64,000 nt of DNA from Kingdonia uniflora. Its lineage: Eukaryota > Streptophyta > Magnoliopsida > Ranunculales > Circaeasteraceae. This document shows, one piece after another, positions 47,950 to 60,002 of this stretch. The position numbers were made by a program, and so were the translations under genes. Where the stretch lies: the NCBI GenBank assembly GCA_014058105.1, contig JACGCM010001620.1, positions 744,001 through 808,000 on the forward strand. The letters are read 5' to 3'. The notes beneath the pieces were generated by a model. That model was not told the origin of the DNA. It saw only the letters and a list, made by a program, of their open reading frames with translations, and made no database searches. Numbering within the stretch: position 1 is the stretch's first letter; every line of letters begins with the position of its first letter.

Positions 47950-48646
47950 TGAAATGTTAACGAAACGTGGGAAGTCTCTGTGAGTGCAAATGAAGGGTAA
48001 TTTAAACAGTTCGGCTTTGTGAACACTATTGTTAACATCAAGGGCGGACTCATGACTGTTACAATCAGATCACAAAGACACAAAAACAGTTTTAATGAAA
48101 CTAAAAAGAGCTTGACTACCTACAAAAACAGTTTTAATCAAATTGAAAACCTTCACCGGAGTTCCTGCAAAATGTTGCCGGTCTTGAGTAGTGGAAAGAC
48201 TCCCACCTTGGGCAACTTTCAAGCAGAGTAAAAATTTGAGGAAACTTAGGAGGCCAAAGAACATAGGGTTTTCTCATACTCTTGCAAAAAACTCATTCAA
48301 CAGGGTACGTTGTTCAACATACTCACCCCCATAACCCTCCAAAGTATGCGAAACCTGAACTTGGCGAGGAGTATGCACATACTGCCTAGGCACTGAACCG
48401 TTAAGGGCCCAAGAACAAAAACGTAATTTGTTGTTGGACCAAAACAATATGCGATTCTGGAATACCGGTATGGTAAACCAGAACAACATACTCTTCTGTT
48501 GGAGATGCTCTAAGCTGGAGGATGCCAATGATGATGGGGGCTGGAATTCTGACAAATGTACGATAATCTTGACATAAGTTGATTCGTTTAAGACTCCTGG
48601 CTCCTGCAATGGCGAGAATATGGGTTGTGATCTGCAGCCCCAAAAG
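47950..48646. other. No confident gene
   Basis: Minus-strand open frames at 48274-48661 overlap each other and lack domains. The word CTGTTGGAGATGCTC followed by TAA at 48496-48513 looks like a lone Harbinger-MITE end without a partner. Confidence 0.35.
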
Positions 48647-48752
48647 ATCAACTCTATTCATTTATATTGGCCATACTTCTCAAGATTCCGTCTTTTTTAA
48701 TCAACTCTATTCATTTATATTGGCCATACTTCTCAAGATTCCGTCTTTTTTA
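48647..48752 (+). repeat. Perfect tandem duplication, 2 x 53 bp
   Basis: Two adjacent identical copies of a 53-bp unit beginning ATCAACTCTATTCATTTATA and ending CCGTCTTTTTTA. No difference between them, so the event is recent. Confidence 0.9.
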
Positions 48753-49011
48753 GTGGAGTTCGTTACAATAATTGTGATGGCAACAAACAAAAGTGGGAAG
48801 ATTATGGCCTATTCTACAAGAGTATGAGACATGAATGAAGTGCTTAGAGGCAGTTGTTAGTGGATAGTCTATCAAGTACTATAAGGGGATGAGACAAGCA
48901 TATCCAAAGAAGGAGAAAAGAATTTTACAGATCTTGACAAGCACAAGCGGAAGTTCTCTAAAGAGGCATAGGCTGTTCAGTTTTATGGTTATGTATCGAA
49001 ACATTCGGCAT

Positions 49012-51466
49012 ACCATTAGAGCATCCACAGCAGTAGGGTGGGTGGATTTGCCCCAAACCAGGGTGAATCCAATCCACCCCAAAGAATTCCACAGCAGTTC
49101 GATCAAAAAATCAAGGTGACTTCACTTCGCGTAGTTTAGAACCGCGCGGGATCACCAACGCTCACGATCCAGCCACGTGTTTTAATCTCAACCCTCTATC
49201 TCTGCAACACACTTCTAAACCGCGCGTATAAGCAACCAATAAGGAATTGTCACGTGGATTTTTAAAAAAATTAGTCGCGCAGTTCAGAACCGCGCGGCAT
49301 AACGCTGCAAGTTTTAGGCAAAAACTTTGGTTAACTTTCTCAAGTGTTATTTCAAGTTTTACCCAAGGCATACCCAAGGCATATTCAACCTTTACTCCAC
49401 AAGTTTCCCAACCCAACCCATTTCCTCCGTTATCGACGTCGTTAATCGCTTAAAAATGTCGGGAGAGTCTAGTTCGCGACCGAGGTATAATTTTATCAAA
49501 ACTAAACGCAATGTAAACGCCAAAGTAAAATGAAGGGGGAACGCCTAAGTAACAAATATTTTGTCGTTACAATTGACGTCGGACAACGACCCCTCCCCAA
49601 CGCTCAAAGAGTTGAACCGAGTAGATATCCTCCCGGATGGCTGGGTTCATATTTCTGCTGGATCGGAGAAAATGCCGGTAAGTTTTGCGTAAAATTTAAG
49701 TGTTATTAACGTATATTACAATGTGTTCGATGAAATGCCCGAATGAAAGTCAAACGTGTTAATGTGTTTTTTTTGTCATAACCGAGATGAAATACAGTGT
49801 AGGGGATCATTGGATAAGGTACTGAAGTCGTACTAATGGATTGCCGTATACTCAACGTTGAAAAAATTTGTCGACGATTTGGGTTTTGAGAAGTTTTGCT
49901 CGATTAAGGCGGGAAACTCTGATAACCGTCTCATTTATGCTCTCGTAGAACGGTGGTGGCCTTCCACCTATACTTTTTACTTCCCTTGCGGGGAACTGGG
50001 TTTTACACCGTTAGACTTCATCATGCTAATGGGCATATCTTTTTGGAGGGGTCACAAACTCCCGTACGACGAGAAGTACTCCAAGTTAGAGGAAACAAAA
50101 AAGATGTTTCTGGGAATCACAAGCTCTGACATCAGGTTTGATAACATCACTCTCACCTATTTAAAAAAGTGGAAAGAGCCTTTGAATCCACGTCTCAACA
50201 ATTACGACCCACAAATAGATATCGTGTATGCGAGGGCATTTATTGCCTATATGATGGGTAATCTTTTCTTCTCAAATGGTAGCACATTTCTTCGGGTGGG
50301 TTATCTTGCAGCCTTGACAAACTACAATATTATTGGTGTGTCAGCTTTGACTGGGGTACGCCGATTATAACGGCTTTGTATTGATTGGGGGCTTGATGAA
50401 GTCTCAGTTCTGAGGGATGGGAAGGTGAAGAAATCGATCACCGGATTCTATGCGATGTTGAAGTTCTGGTTCTTCAAGTACTGTCAAGTTAGAATATATC
50501 TAGTGAAGGTACATAACTTTAACCATATTTATCCCCGTATGGGTGCGTGGAGAGATAAAAGGGCTAGTACGGGGTCTGAAATTCATCATTGTTTTGCTGT
50601 GATCAGAGATATTGTAAAATGGAAAGACAGAACCAACATAGATTGACAACCATGACACAGGTCTAGGCAATTAATCCGTCCAGAGGTAAGAGTTGCTTCA
50701 ACGCTGATCTTCTAGAGGGTTCCATTGGTGTCAGTCCCATACGGGCACTGTATGCTTTAGTATTTAGGAGACCGGTGTATGCGTCAGATGACCGGGCATG
50801 ATAGTGTACCCTATGACCCCCCTTTCAAAGATTATATAATTTCCAAGGTACGATCGAGAGTTATATCAGAGTCTGAAAGATGTGAACTTCTACGATTGTC
50901 ACAATTATCTTGTTTCCGACGTAGATTATATGACATATTGGCGTGCCGTTAATCCAAATCCCAAGATCGATTACAGTTTAGTAAAGAGGGCGGGAAATAT
51001 TAGGATCGTCGGGCGTGATCTAGTGAGGCCCGATGTACACTTTCCACCTACGTCGAGTTTAGATACGCCTTCAGAGGTGCAAGACTATGGTGTTTAGGCG
51101 ACCGGGGATCCACATGATATGTGATGGTTCATGAATTTGGTTGGAACGAGCGATCAACGTAGACGGATACCGATCCTGATGATACAGGTTCCATACCCGT
51201 GTCCACCTATATATAGTATGGATGAGTTATGGCATCAATCCCAAGGAATGGGGTATGCGGCATATGAAGACTCGAAGAAATTAGTTGACCATAATTTTGA
51301 GTTAGATGAGGAGCTGAGGCGGGCACACGAGGTCATCCGAGAGACGTCCGAGAGACTAGCTGAGATATCCATTTCCTACCAGACAGAGCCAGTTGTACAA
51401 TATACCTATGATGAGAGTCTTGCACGTAGCAGACTGCCGCAGTCGTATAATACTATCATAGTATAA
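49012..51466 (+). mobile_element. Probable transposon carrying a plant mobile domain gene
   Basis: TTA|GAGCATCCACAGCAG at about 49012-49030 resembles a Harbinger-type end, and the sequence beyond leads into the plant mobile domain gene. The right-hand end is not recognisable before the reversed copia A starts near 51500, so the limits are inferred. Confidence 0.35.
49456..51466 (+). pseudogene. Plant mobile domain (PMD/MAIN-like) protein, broken
   Basis: PMD proteins occur both as transposon cargo and as the MAIN family of plant nuclear proteins. The N-terminus is MSGESSSRPRYNF (49456). The core at 49858-50370 has ALVERWWPSTYTF, FPCGELGFTPLDF and LMGISFWRG, matching the PMD pattern LVERWRPETHTFH. 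Later parts (RVPLVSVPYGH, MTGHDSVPYDPP, DYMTYWRAVNPNP) continue it, and the tail at 51131-51466 is helical and probably coiled coil. Stops near 49531, 50368, 50644 and 51097 break the frame, so it is not functional without extensive repair. An intron after 49679 (GTAAGTTT) is likely. Confidence 0.8.
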
Positions 51467-51499
51467 GTTAATCCATTATTAGGCCTTCCTAAATATGGA

Positions 51500-53842
51500 G
51501 GTGAGGGTGTCAAACAAAGCTCCTACTTTGTTATTTAGAGACTCATTGTTCTCAACAATAGTTTTTTCCTAATGCTGCAATAGCAGATGGATTTCAGTAT
51601 CCATACAGGTCAATTTTATTGGTACTTGAAATAGAAATTGCAGTATGGGAAGTACTCAATGTTCTGAGTATTACCAACATCTATTATGCATATTAATCAA
51701 TACCAGTAGTAGTACTTGATAAATATTCCTTGCATAGAGGCAATTTATAGTATTCAAGTCAGTGATTCCTAATCATTACTTATATAGGTGAACTTCTTGT
51801 TCATATCCTATTACTTACGAATTCCTATTTAAGTACATAATGTCTAATCATTACTTATGGTCCATAGTATATAGCGCAATGAAGTACATGATTCGCAATC
51901 ATTACTTGTAAGTGAATCCAGCTCATGGATTTATACTCATGAAATTCTTTTATAATAATTAAATCCCAAATTTTACCTCGTAAAAATAACGATCTTAATC
52001 TTAGATGTGCGTTTTAATAGAATATTAGCCAAGATTGTTATTCAAAACCACTAGATGTGTGTTTTCCTTATTCTGAGAACTAGGGTGTTATAATCCCTAA
52101 AGTTCTATAAAGGTAGGTATATTATAGCCAAATGACCCTATTTACTATGAATATGAGGGGCATTAGATGTTTAGCTGACAAGTGGTCCCATCTCAAAGTC
52201 TGCTGGGTTCACAAGATAGGTTGATATGCCTATTTTTGAACTAACATTCTAGGGTATTATATGCTTCTATTAATGCCTATATACCTAGATGTTATTATGC
52301 AATATCTAATTGTACCTAGATACAAAAAATTAGTTCCTCAGACACCAAGTTTTTTAAAATAAGACTAAGTCAATTCTCAATTGAGCTCTAGTTATTTGTC
52401 CGTAACAATTAACGGTGATTTAGATATGACTCACAATCGTATGCAAAATTAGTCCTGGTTTCATATTATTTATAATCCCTGATCATTATAATTAGTATCT
52501 TAGGGGCATACTAGTAATATCCTATTAGCTATCGTAAGAAACTTAAATAGGTATTATACCATGAACTTATATCACATATAAGTGAGTCAATGTTCCTATA
52601 CGGAGTACCTATTCCCAAAAAAAATTAAAAATATTTTTCATAAAAAAAATTCAAAATGGGTCCCCCACGGGGTAGGTCCAGTCAATATGAATATTTTAAA
52701 AAAATTAGGCTCAATTTGCCAAAAAATTAGGCTATTTATAGCCATTTTAGTGTCTGGACCGGTCTGACTCAGTCTAGGTCAAGGCTTGGACTAGGTTGAC
52801 TGGTCTGAACCGGTTTGACTCGGTCATACGTGACATGCACACGCACCACATGTGCCTCGTACGTGTCTGTCACGTTACTACTCCGGTGACCGTCCGGGGA
52901 ATATTTTTGCCAATATTCTGACAAACTTCCGGTGCCGGTAACAATCCGGCGACTGCCACGTATCACCCCCGGTAACTGCCACGTGTCATAACACCTGCCA
53001 GGTATACCATACGTGCCACACACGTGTCATGCCACATCAGCATGCCATGTATCCTCGACACGTATCATTGCTAACATCACAATGGATAATGATGATGTTA
53101 CATCAAATAATTATCCAAAAAAATTAAAAATATATTATTATCTTGCTGACGTCATTGACAAAAAAAAGCTGTTTTTGGCCGTGAAACTGCCTAATTTCAA
53201 CGCATTATTCCTGACGATTGGGACATCTCCCTGAGACGTGCCATATACTGTTAGGAAGTTCTCGGAGTAGGATATCTAACCAGAGTGGTCTCGCCTCTAT
53301 CAAATGTCAACAGATAAAGATATACAAGTTTGAATACAACCCTTTTTCAAGGGTAAAAATCACCAAAAACCCTAATTTTTAATCCGAAAAAATAGGGAAA
53401 ATATGTTTTTGAACTATGATAATCTTTCATATAGTATAAATCTGAAGGAAATCGAATATGTATTCAAAAAATTGTAGAGTACCTCTTCTCCTGATCGCTT
53501 GGTTTCCCTAAAAACTCTAATTAGAAGGTAATTTTTTGCTCTCCTCATTTCTAGAGCTTGCGTGCTGATAACGTGTTGAGAGATAATCAATATAGAGCAA
53601 TATATTAGTACTATATTGTATGAACAAAAGGAGAGAGAGAAGAAAGATTTCTTATTAATTCATCATCGTTGTGTTCTTTGTACGTAATACAGAGATGTTT
53701 AAAGATAACCCTAAAACAAAGGTTACCTAACCTACTAAAACTCTCCCCATAACTCTATCGAGCCTATGGGCTTGTTAGGTATCCTAATAGGACACCCCAA
53801 CCCTGTTGGGTTCCTAGCTTAGGCTGGACCCAACTCCTAACA
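51500..53842 (-). mobile_element. Second copy of copia family A, reversed and truncated
   Basis: Holds an LTR (53574-53842) and the leader as far as about 51500, where gag should begin but does not. LTR and leader match 21071-23250 in the same order, including the ACGTG motif cluster and the GACCTACCCCGTGGGG region. The 3' part is lost, possibly by a deletion that fused it to the PMD pseudogene. Confidence 0.85.
53574..53842 (-). repeat. 5' LTR of the reversed copia A copy
   Basis: 269 bp, TGTTAGGAGTTGGGTCC...TCTCAACA on the minus strand, followed by CGTTATCAGCACGC at the primer-binding position. An almost full match to 21071-21334. Confidence 0.88.
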
Positions 53843-54114
53843 AATGGTAATTAAAGCATAGATCTTGTTGGATCTCGTACATCCCAAATCACAACCCAGG
53901 AGATATTATTGTAAACATCAATCGCTTAATCAATGGAACCTACAAATCTTTAGTACAAGGGTTTCAAGGGAACCAGTGACAAAATAGCAACAACAAAAGT
54001 TGGTGCAGACTACATCATTAGTGGGATCATTGAAGAAAATTACAATACTTATCTGAGGAAACCAGAGCTTCCTGTGTAGAGCCGGAGAGGGCTCAATTTT
54101 AAAGGGTGGGGGAC

Positions 54115-54733
54115 TGTAATACCCCGGATGAACGGGTACTGGAGAGGCACCCAATAGTGGTGACGGTTGCACCAATGGTTTAGATCCAGCGGTGTATGGT
54201 CCTTAAGTTAAAATATTACTTTACATCTCACCGAGGCTAATTCTTTAGAATAAAAATCCCACACTCCTGCAGATCCACAGTGGTTAAGTGGAAGCAATAT
54301 CATTGTGCGTAGAGTTGGGTCGTGAATTTAAGGAGCACAATGATAACATAACAGTACACTTTGAGGTGATCATATCCGAGGTGAGTTTGCTGATGTCGAA
54401 GCAAAGGGTTAAGTACCTGAATAGTCTATACAGGGGACTTAGATTATTTTGTTAGCCTATCTTTTGTGAGTTTAATCTTAGAGAGGCTAGGGCTTGAAGA
54501 GACTCCATTAAAGCTTGAGAAGCTTGAAAGATCATTGTAACCTATTTGATATTATAGTGAATTGTTCGTAGGGAGTGGTTTTTCATCAGCAAGGGTTTTC
54601 CACTTCCCTTCTCCAGGAAAATCTTCGTGTCCTTTATTGCTCTTTGTTGATTTACTACATGAGTTGGCGATTTCTACATATCTTTCTTATCTGAGAGGAG
54701 AGAGTGGCTACCTCAATTCTCAATAGTACCTTG
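54115..54733 (+). repeat. Divergent LTR, about 619 bp, with PPT
   Basis: A polypurine tract AAAGGGTGGGGGAC precedes TGTAATACCCCGG at 54115. From about 54465 to 54733 the sequence matches the promoter-distal half of the copia B LTR in plus orientation (GACTCCATTAAAGCTTGAGA, GTAACCT, GAGTGGTTTTTCAT). Length and end suggest one whole LTR of a copia B relative, with the first half diverged. Confidence 0.55.
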
Positions 54734-55080
54734 TGGAGATGGAAAGAAGAAGAAGAGTCAAACAGCAACAACACCAGCAACAATCAAAATAGAGAGCAAC
54801 AATGCAATCAAACCTAACAACAACAATGATCAAAATAACAAGCAAGGAGAGAGGGAAAATTAAGAGTAGTAATGATCAAAACAGAGAGAGAAAGAGATAG
54901 GGAGAGAGAGAGTTAAGTACCTTGTGGAGATAGAGAGAAGAAGAAGAGTCCAGAGAGAGATAGAGAAAGAGAGATATTCTGGAGAGATGGAGAGAAGAAG
55001 AAGAGTCCGGAGAGATGGAGAGAAGAAGAGTCGGGGTAGTTTGAAATTTTAAAGAAGAAGAGTCGTAATTTGATAGGAGA
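54734..55080 (+). repeat. GA-rich minisatellite
   Basis: Repeats of GGAGAGATGGAGAGAAGAAG and CTTGTGGAGATGGAAAG-like words. No gene. 55081-55480 beyond it also shows none. Confidence 0.7.
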
Positions 55081-55485
55081 CAAGGACAATGTTGACACTG
55101 CCCCTAGGTAATAAGAGTAGAAGTAATCTAGGTCGTCCATCTCCCTCCTCCACATAAATCCCAGCCCCTCTTTATCCCTGAGACAATGACATATATGTCT
55201 ATACGAAAAATACCGTTGCCTAATGTATAATAGATTTGTAATGCCCGTGGCTCGCCACGACAAAAAAAATTGTTGAAGACGACATCTTGATTATAAAAGT
55301 AAGTACCACAATGGTTTTGACAAAACCAATATTTCAGCAATTCATTTATTTTAGCTTGAATATGTTTCTTGTAAAGTTGACAAACTATATGTATACCAAA
55401 ATTGATGGTAACATATTTTCTTCTTGGGATAGTTCCCTACATTGACTACTAATCAATTTCTCACACGGATGTTAAGTCGTATAAG

Positions 55486-56262
55486 CTAAATTGAGTAAAG
55501 AGTCATGTGGGAAACATCAAATCTCTTTGGGGGTCCATTCACCACAAAATGCTTTTGCACTTGCTTTACTCTCCTGTGCATTCTTAAATATTGTGTTTGT
55601 GATATTCCCATTAGAATTCTCTTGATATTTGCGATATCCTTGACAGGAATCTGAACCGAGAAAGACTTCCAGTTCAAAATATCACTAAATGGAGGAACAT
55701 AATGGTCGGATATCAACACTGGGACACATTCTGCATACTCTGGGGATCGCAACTTCGTATCCACTTTGGCATAGCAATATTTTCTCTTCTTCAACATTTC
55801 TCTATAAGATTCCTTTTCCGAAAGGCTGTCGTAAACTTGAACATCTTCGTCTTTGTTCTTCCATTGTTCCAAGAGTAATAGTTTAATGTGGCCGTGTAAA
55901 TGACCAGCAAAGTATGCAAGTATTGAACGACTTGATGGGGAAGGACCACCTATAAGCCCAGAGATTTCCCCTATCCGAAGATGAGTTTTAGGAAAGGATG
56001 CGTCTTTTGAAGGGTTGAATCCTTCTGATGTATTTGCATTACACAAAACGCGGACGGAGTTATGGAATAATTGAGGAACGTGCGAAGATGTACTTGACCC
56101 CTCTATCAAGCTAGCATATGTTAAACATGATATCAACAAAATGTAAACTCTGGCAACTGTAAGTATCTGATTAGGAACGAAGATGTTTGACTTACCTAGT
56201 CATGGCAAGAAAGCATGAAATGATCTGCACCAAGGCTCCAGTTCCAATAAGGATATTTTTCT
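55486..56262 (-). pseudogene. Exostosin-type GT47 glycosyltransferase remnant
   Basis: Golgi type II enzymes of family GT47 build plant cell-wall polysaccharides. An upstream exon (about 56207-56262, after TTAATTGCAG) reads [19 protein letters not shown]; the main exon reads LCNANTSEGFNPSKDASF, GLIGGPSPSSRSILAYFAG, HIKLLLLEQW, YAECVPVLISDHYVPPFSD and HFVVNGPPKRFDV. The conserved block CPSGYEVASPRVVEAI is broken: a lost base shifts it (CQSGYEVAIPR is readable in another frame) and a second deletion restores the frame. The Trp codon after CHD reads TAG at the splice site. N-terminal exons, membrane anchor and the last residues are missing. Confidence 0.85.
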
Positions 56263-56299
56263 GCAATTAAGACTAACTGTAAGTATCTTAATTGGTTGT

Positions 56300-57510
56300 A
56301 TTCCGGCAATACAACCTAGTCTTAATAGAATCTTCTTCAAATGGTCCTGTTCATGTTAGCGGTCAAATATTTCATCAATTATTTTATTTTATATATTTTG
56401 GATAAGATATTACATTACATATTTAGATATTTCATTGATTATATTATTTCAAATTAACCCGTGTATTTCTTGTTGGAGGCCTTATAATAGTTCAAATATT
56501 TGTAAAATCCCTAATAAAGATTGAAATTGATTGCGAAATGCATATACTAAAGGAGATCAAAAGATAAGGTAACAAATAGCAAACATACCTGAGAGATAAT
56601 TTTTATCAGATGATGGCGTCCACTACGGTCGTGACTGCATATGTTCATTAAAAGTCAATACTTTTCATCTTTCCTCACTTGAATAGTCAATCAATTGAAT
56701 ATCGGAATTCATGTTTTCCAGAACGCACTGATAGAATGCAAATCATTACACGTCTTCCTCAAATAAGGTAATAAGTAGGGCATGAAATATGTTATACCTC
56801 TTCTTTATCAATATTATCCGCCTTTTACTTTAGTTGTAGAATGGGGGATTCAATCCTAGCCATCTAATACTGATGAGAATGCTATAATCTTTCTTTAAAC
56901 TCAACAAACTCAACTGCCTGAAACAATAAAATAATGGAAGCTGATTATGATAATACCAGACGACCAAAATAAGGACCCAAATGACTCATAAATCACCTTA
57001 TGAGCTTAGATACATATCAATACGTAATGACCAAAATTAATAATAAGCACAATAATGAGCTTAGATACATATCCATATCCAGAATCCCCATATAATATTT
57101 GAACAACGGAGGAAAATGGAACCAATCACCCAATAGACATGCAATCGATAAATCAAACCAATGACATGCACTATTGCCGTTTTCCGAAATTGCATTGCAT
57201 CACTTTGAACTTAAAAATTATGATTGCTCATGTATCAAACAAAGCCCCCCAGAAATCAGAGAAGAGAAGAAAAGAAATGTAATAAAAGAATAAAGATCGA
57301 AATTGGGAAGAACCTGAGTCTCGATGAAACATTTCACAATGGAGAACCCTAATCGATTGAAATACTACAAATCCGAAACCCGAACATTTAAATCTCGATT
57401 CAACGAAGTGAACCCTTAATCGTGGAAATCTGAAACTACCAAAATCTGAAATCTATATTTATTAAATAGATTACCCCCAAATATCTTTGGAGATTATCGG
57501 TGACTTTGTG
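56300..57510. other. No gene recognised
   Basis: AT-rich; may hold introns of the GT47 remnant. No domain, TIR or LTR found. Confidence 0.4.
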
Positions 57511-57521
57511 TTTGAACCCAA

Positions 57522-57740
57522 ATGGCGGGTTCATTTGCCATTCTGATAGCTCTTTTTGAAGACGATTCACTGCAATTTTACTCAAAGCCTAAAAAAGGAA
57601 CACCAATTTGGGGAATTAGAAACAAAATTGGGGATAAAATTGTAAAAATTAAGGTTTTCCTCCCACCCCCGCAACTATTATCTGCCGTACACCCAGGATC
57701 ACCTTCATCACTCAAAGCCAAACTTATAATGTTTTTATAA
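57522..57740 (+). CDS. Small unrecognised ORF
   Basis: 72 codons starting MAGSFAILIALFEDD with a Lys-rich middle (KPKKGTPIWGIRNKIGD). The ATG follows no clear signal, and no family is recognised. It could be an exon or chance. Confidence 0.15.
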   Translation: MAGSFAILIALFEDDSLQFYSKPKKGTPIWGIRNKIGDKIVKIKVFLPPPQLLSAVHPGSPSSLKAKLIMFL

Positions 57741-57979
57741 AAACTCTTGAATCTCTACCTTTTATGCTTTTTTGTTAGGAAATAAATTGACTTGGTTTTG
57801 AGATTTTCTTTATTGCATTTAATCAAATCTCTACCAAACTAAGCCTAACACTATTAGTATTTAGTAAAGTATATATACATTGCTGCTAATAACCTTAAAG
57901 TGGAGACTTTAGAAGAAGAAAGATCCTTTGGCTTAATAGCAAACTAAACCCTCTTGAGACTTCCATTTTGCGTGCTTCC

Positions 57980-58476
57980 TTAGGCTTTTTCATCTATCAA
58001 CTTTAGCAGGAAAGGAACATTATTTTTCAGGAATGAGAGTAAGAGGATAAATGCTATTTTTGTAACCATTATCCACCATGTTGGGAACAGATTGAAGGCC
58101 AAAATTACCACTGTTAAAGATAACAGATAATGTATCTGTAATAGGTGCACCAAACTCATTCTTCTCATACAATAACTTGATTGGCTCTTTCAAACAATCC
58201 TCAGAATACAACTCCAAAACTGATCCAATAATAATTATCAAATTTGTGCAATTAGTCATTCGCCTCATAACCCTATAAAAAAAGTTGCAAGAACATATAC
58301 CTGATGAGTTTGTTATCCCTGGGATTGAGTTGATTGTACTGTGATCTAGAAAAAAATGAAGAGCACTCCCTGAATCGATGACACTTAGTTTGTAAAGTTG
58401 AGATTATTGTTTGTTTCTTTTGAACCAAATCACTCTCTGAATCCTTAATTATGTTCTCAATGTACCTTAAATCCAT
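57980..58476 (-). CDS. Possible exons of an unknown gene
   Basis: Two open stretches on minus: MDLRYIENIIKDSESDL to SSFFSRSQ (58273-58476) and SVLELYSEDCLKEPIKL to NMVDNGYKNSIYP (58020-58210). They look protein-like, but the junction between them has no convincing intron, and no family is recognised. Confidence 0.25.
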
Positions 58477-58499
58477 CTCACTTTTTGTTTAAAAAAATT

Positions 58500-59060
58500 T
58501 GGCACTGAGGATGAGAGCTTTAGAGGGGGAGGGTACATGCAGACTTGCAACCAATGGAGAGAACCTTGAGATGCAAGCTTCGCAAGCCTAGGTATTTAGA
58601 GTTGATGGGGTAATTTTGAGGGAAAATCAAAAGGCATACCTATTAAACAAAAATTGGGTATATTCTTTGACATTTCAAGTGGTTTTTTTTAATCCCAAAT
58701 AGGAATAACGCATTCACCAAATTTTTACTAATATTTCATGCATATGAGTATCCATGGTATAATATTTCTAGCAGAACACAAATGATGTTGTAGACAAACA
58801 CAGATAAAGTAAGCAGAACAACATGGTGCTGATTATTGACTCTTTTAATTCTAGCTGAACCAACAATGCAAATTCAGGGAGAAATCTTTTCAATGAAACT
58901 AACTGAATAGTTCTACAAAATTAATACCCTCAGAGTCAAGAAAAATAACATCAAGATTCTTACATGAATTTCTTCAACTGTCCCCTAAGCAGCTTGAGTC
59001 TGTAACTCATTTTCTTTAGCTATCTTCAATTCTAAGCACAAACTTATAAGGAAAAAAGGC
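58500..59060. other. No gene seen
   Basis: AT-rich, with no domain or repeat structure. Confidence 0.45.
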
Positions 59061-59064
59061 TCAA

Positions 59065-59296
59065 TCAAGCAGTTGTTTCTAGCTTAGGGGCAACATTGGA
59101 TGTATAGACCGGGTGTACAACATGGCCATCCTTGGGCTCAATGTGAGCAAACTGGCGTCCACTCAGCTTGTGACGCTGAAACTTGACACAACCTTCTTTC
59201 AGTGCATATAATGTGTGATATTTACCAAGCCCCACAGTTCCCTGAATGGAAATGGCTCCCACGCTGTCGAACAATTATGTTTCTAGGAATCACTCT
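59065..59296 (-). pseudogene. Mitochondrial-type ribosomal protein bL27, last exon, frameshifted
   Basis: Nuclear-encoded bL27m of the large ribosomal subunit. After an acceptor (CAATGTGCAG on minus) the exon reads VIPRNIIVRQRGSHFHSGN, then changes frame and continues GLGKYHTLYALKEGCVKF, KLSGRQFAHIEPKDGHVVHP and VYTSNVAPKLETTA to the stop. The usual sequence at the junction is G-N/D-Y-V-G-x-G-K; here two bases are missing near 59236-59245, so the product is cut off. Upstream exons with the mitochondrial presequence are absent before the long LTR at 60003. Either a pseudogene or a sequencing error in a real gene; the first is likelier. Confidence 0.82.
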
Positions 59297-59299
59297 CTG

Positions 59300-60002
59300 C
59301 ACATTGAAAAATTTAGTAAGATGATAATAGAAAATGGAAATGGTTCAGTCAGTATAAAAAGTGTATAGGCATCTCAATTGATGTGGGTTGATGTAATAAC
59401 ATGGATATAGTGTGCAACTTGCTGAAGAGGAAACCTGATTCTACTTGATTCAAATGTATCAACTTTAGCTTTCCCTTATATAGATGTGCATCCATATTGT
59501 GCTACAAAAAGCATAAATCATGAGGATTTACATTGGTTTGTCACTATTTTTAAGCATCGATACTTCAGCTACCCTTATGTAAATCTTGTGTTTGAAGTTA
59601 AATTGTGTACTATATAATTTATTTGTTTGGTTATTTTCATGGACTTGCCCCAGTATTAAGCTGGTGAAAAGGAATAATGAAAATCCTTGTGAGGACTTGA
59701 TAGGTCATTTTTGAGTGATTTTAAAAGGTTGTGTACATATGATCCCTTGTGGGTTTTGATTGTATTGTGTTAAAGATAAACTTTGCATTTGAAGATTCAT
59801 GGGTAGCAATCCAATATGGGTTCTATCAGACTTGTGGTTATAGGGCTATGTCAACTTGGAGAGGGTTTTCTTGGTAGGAGATAGTTCCGGTACGAATGTA
59901 GTCCATAACATGGCGATGCGGGCTGGAGATGTTGCCAACCCTATGAACCATCTTGGTGTTGCTTTGATCCAACCTTAATTTTGGGGGAAAAAAAGGATTG
60001 GG
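59300..60002. other. No gene recognised
   Basis: Could be intron of the bL27 gene. The open frame at 59838-60041 (minus) runs into the LTR and shows no domain. Confidence 0.35.

Noticed and set aside
48496..48513. Harbinger-type end CTGTTGGAGATGCTC plus TAA
   Set aside because: No matching opposite end was found within 1 kb, so no element is called.
21071..53842. The two inverted copia A copies as ends of one large inverted repeat
   Set aside because: Each has its own LTR and leader, and the material between is unrelated; two separate insertions explain it better.
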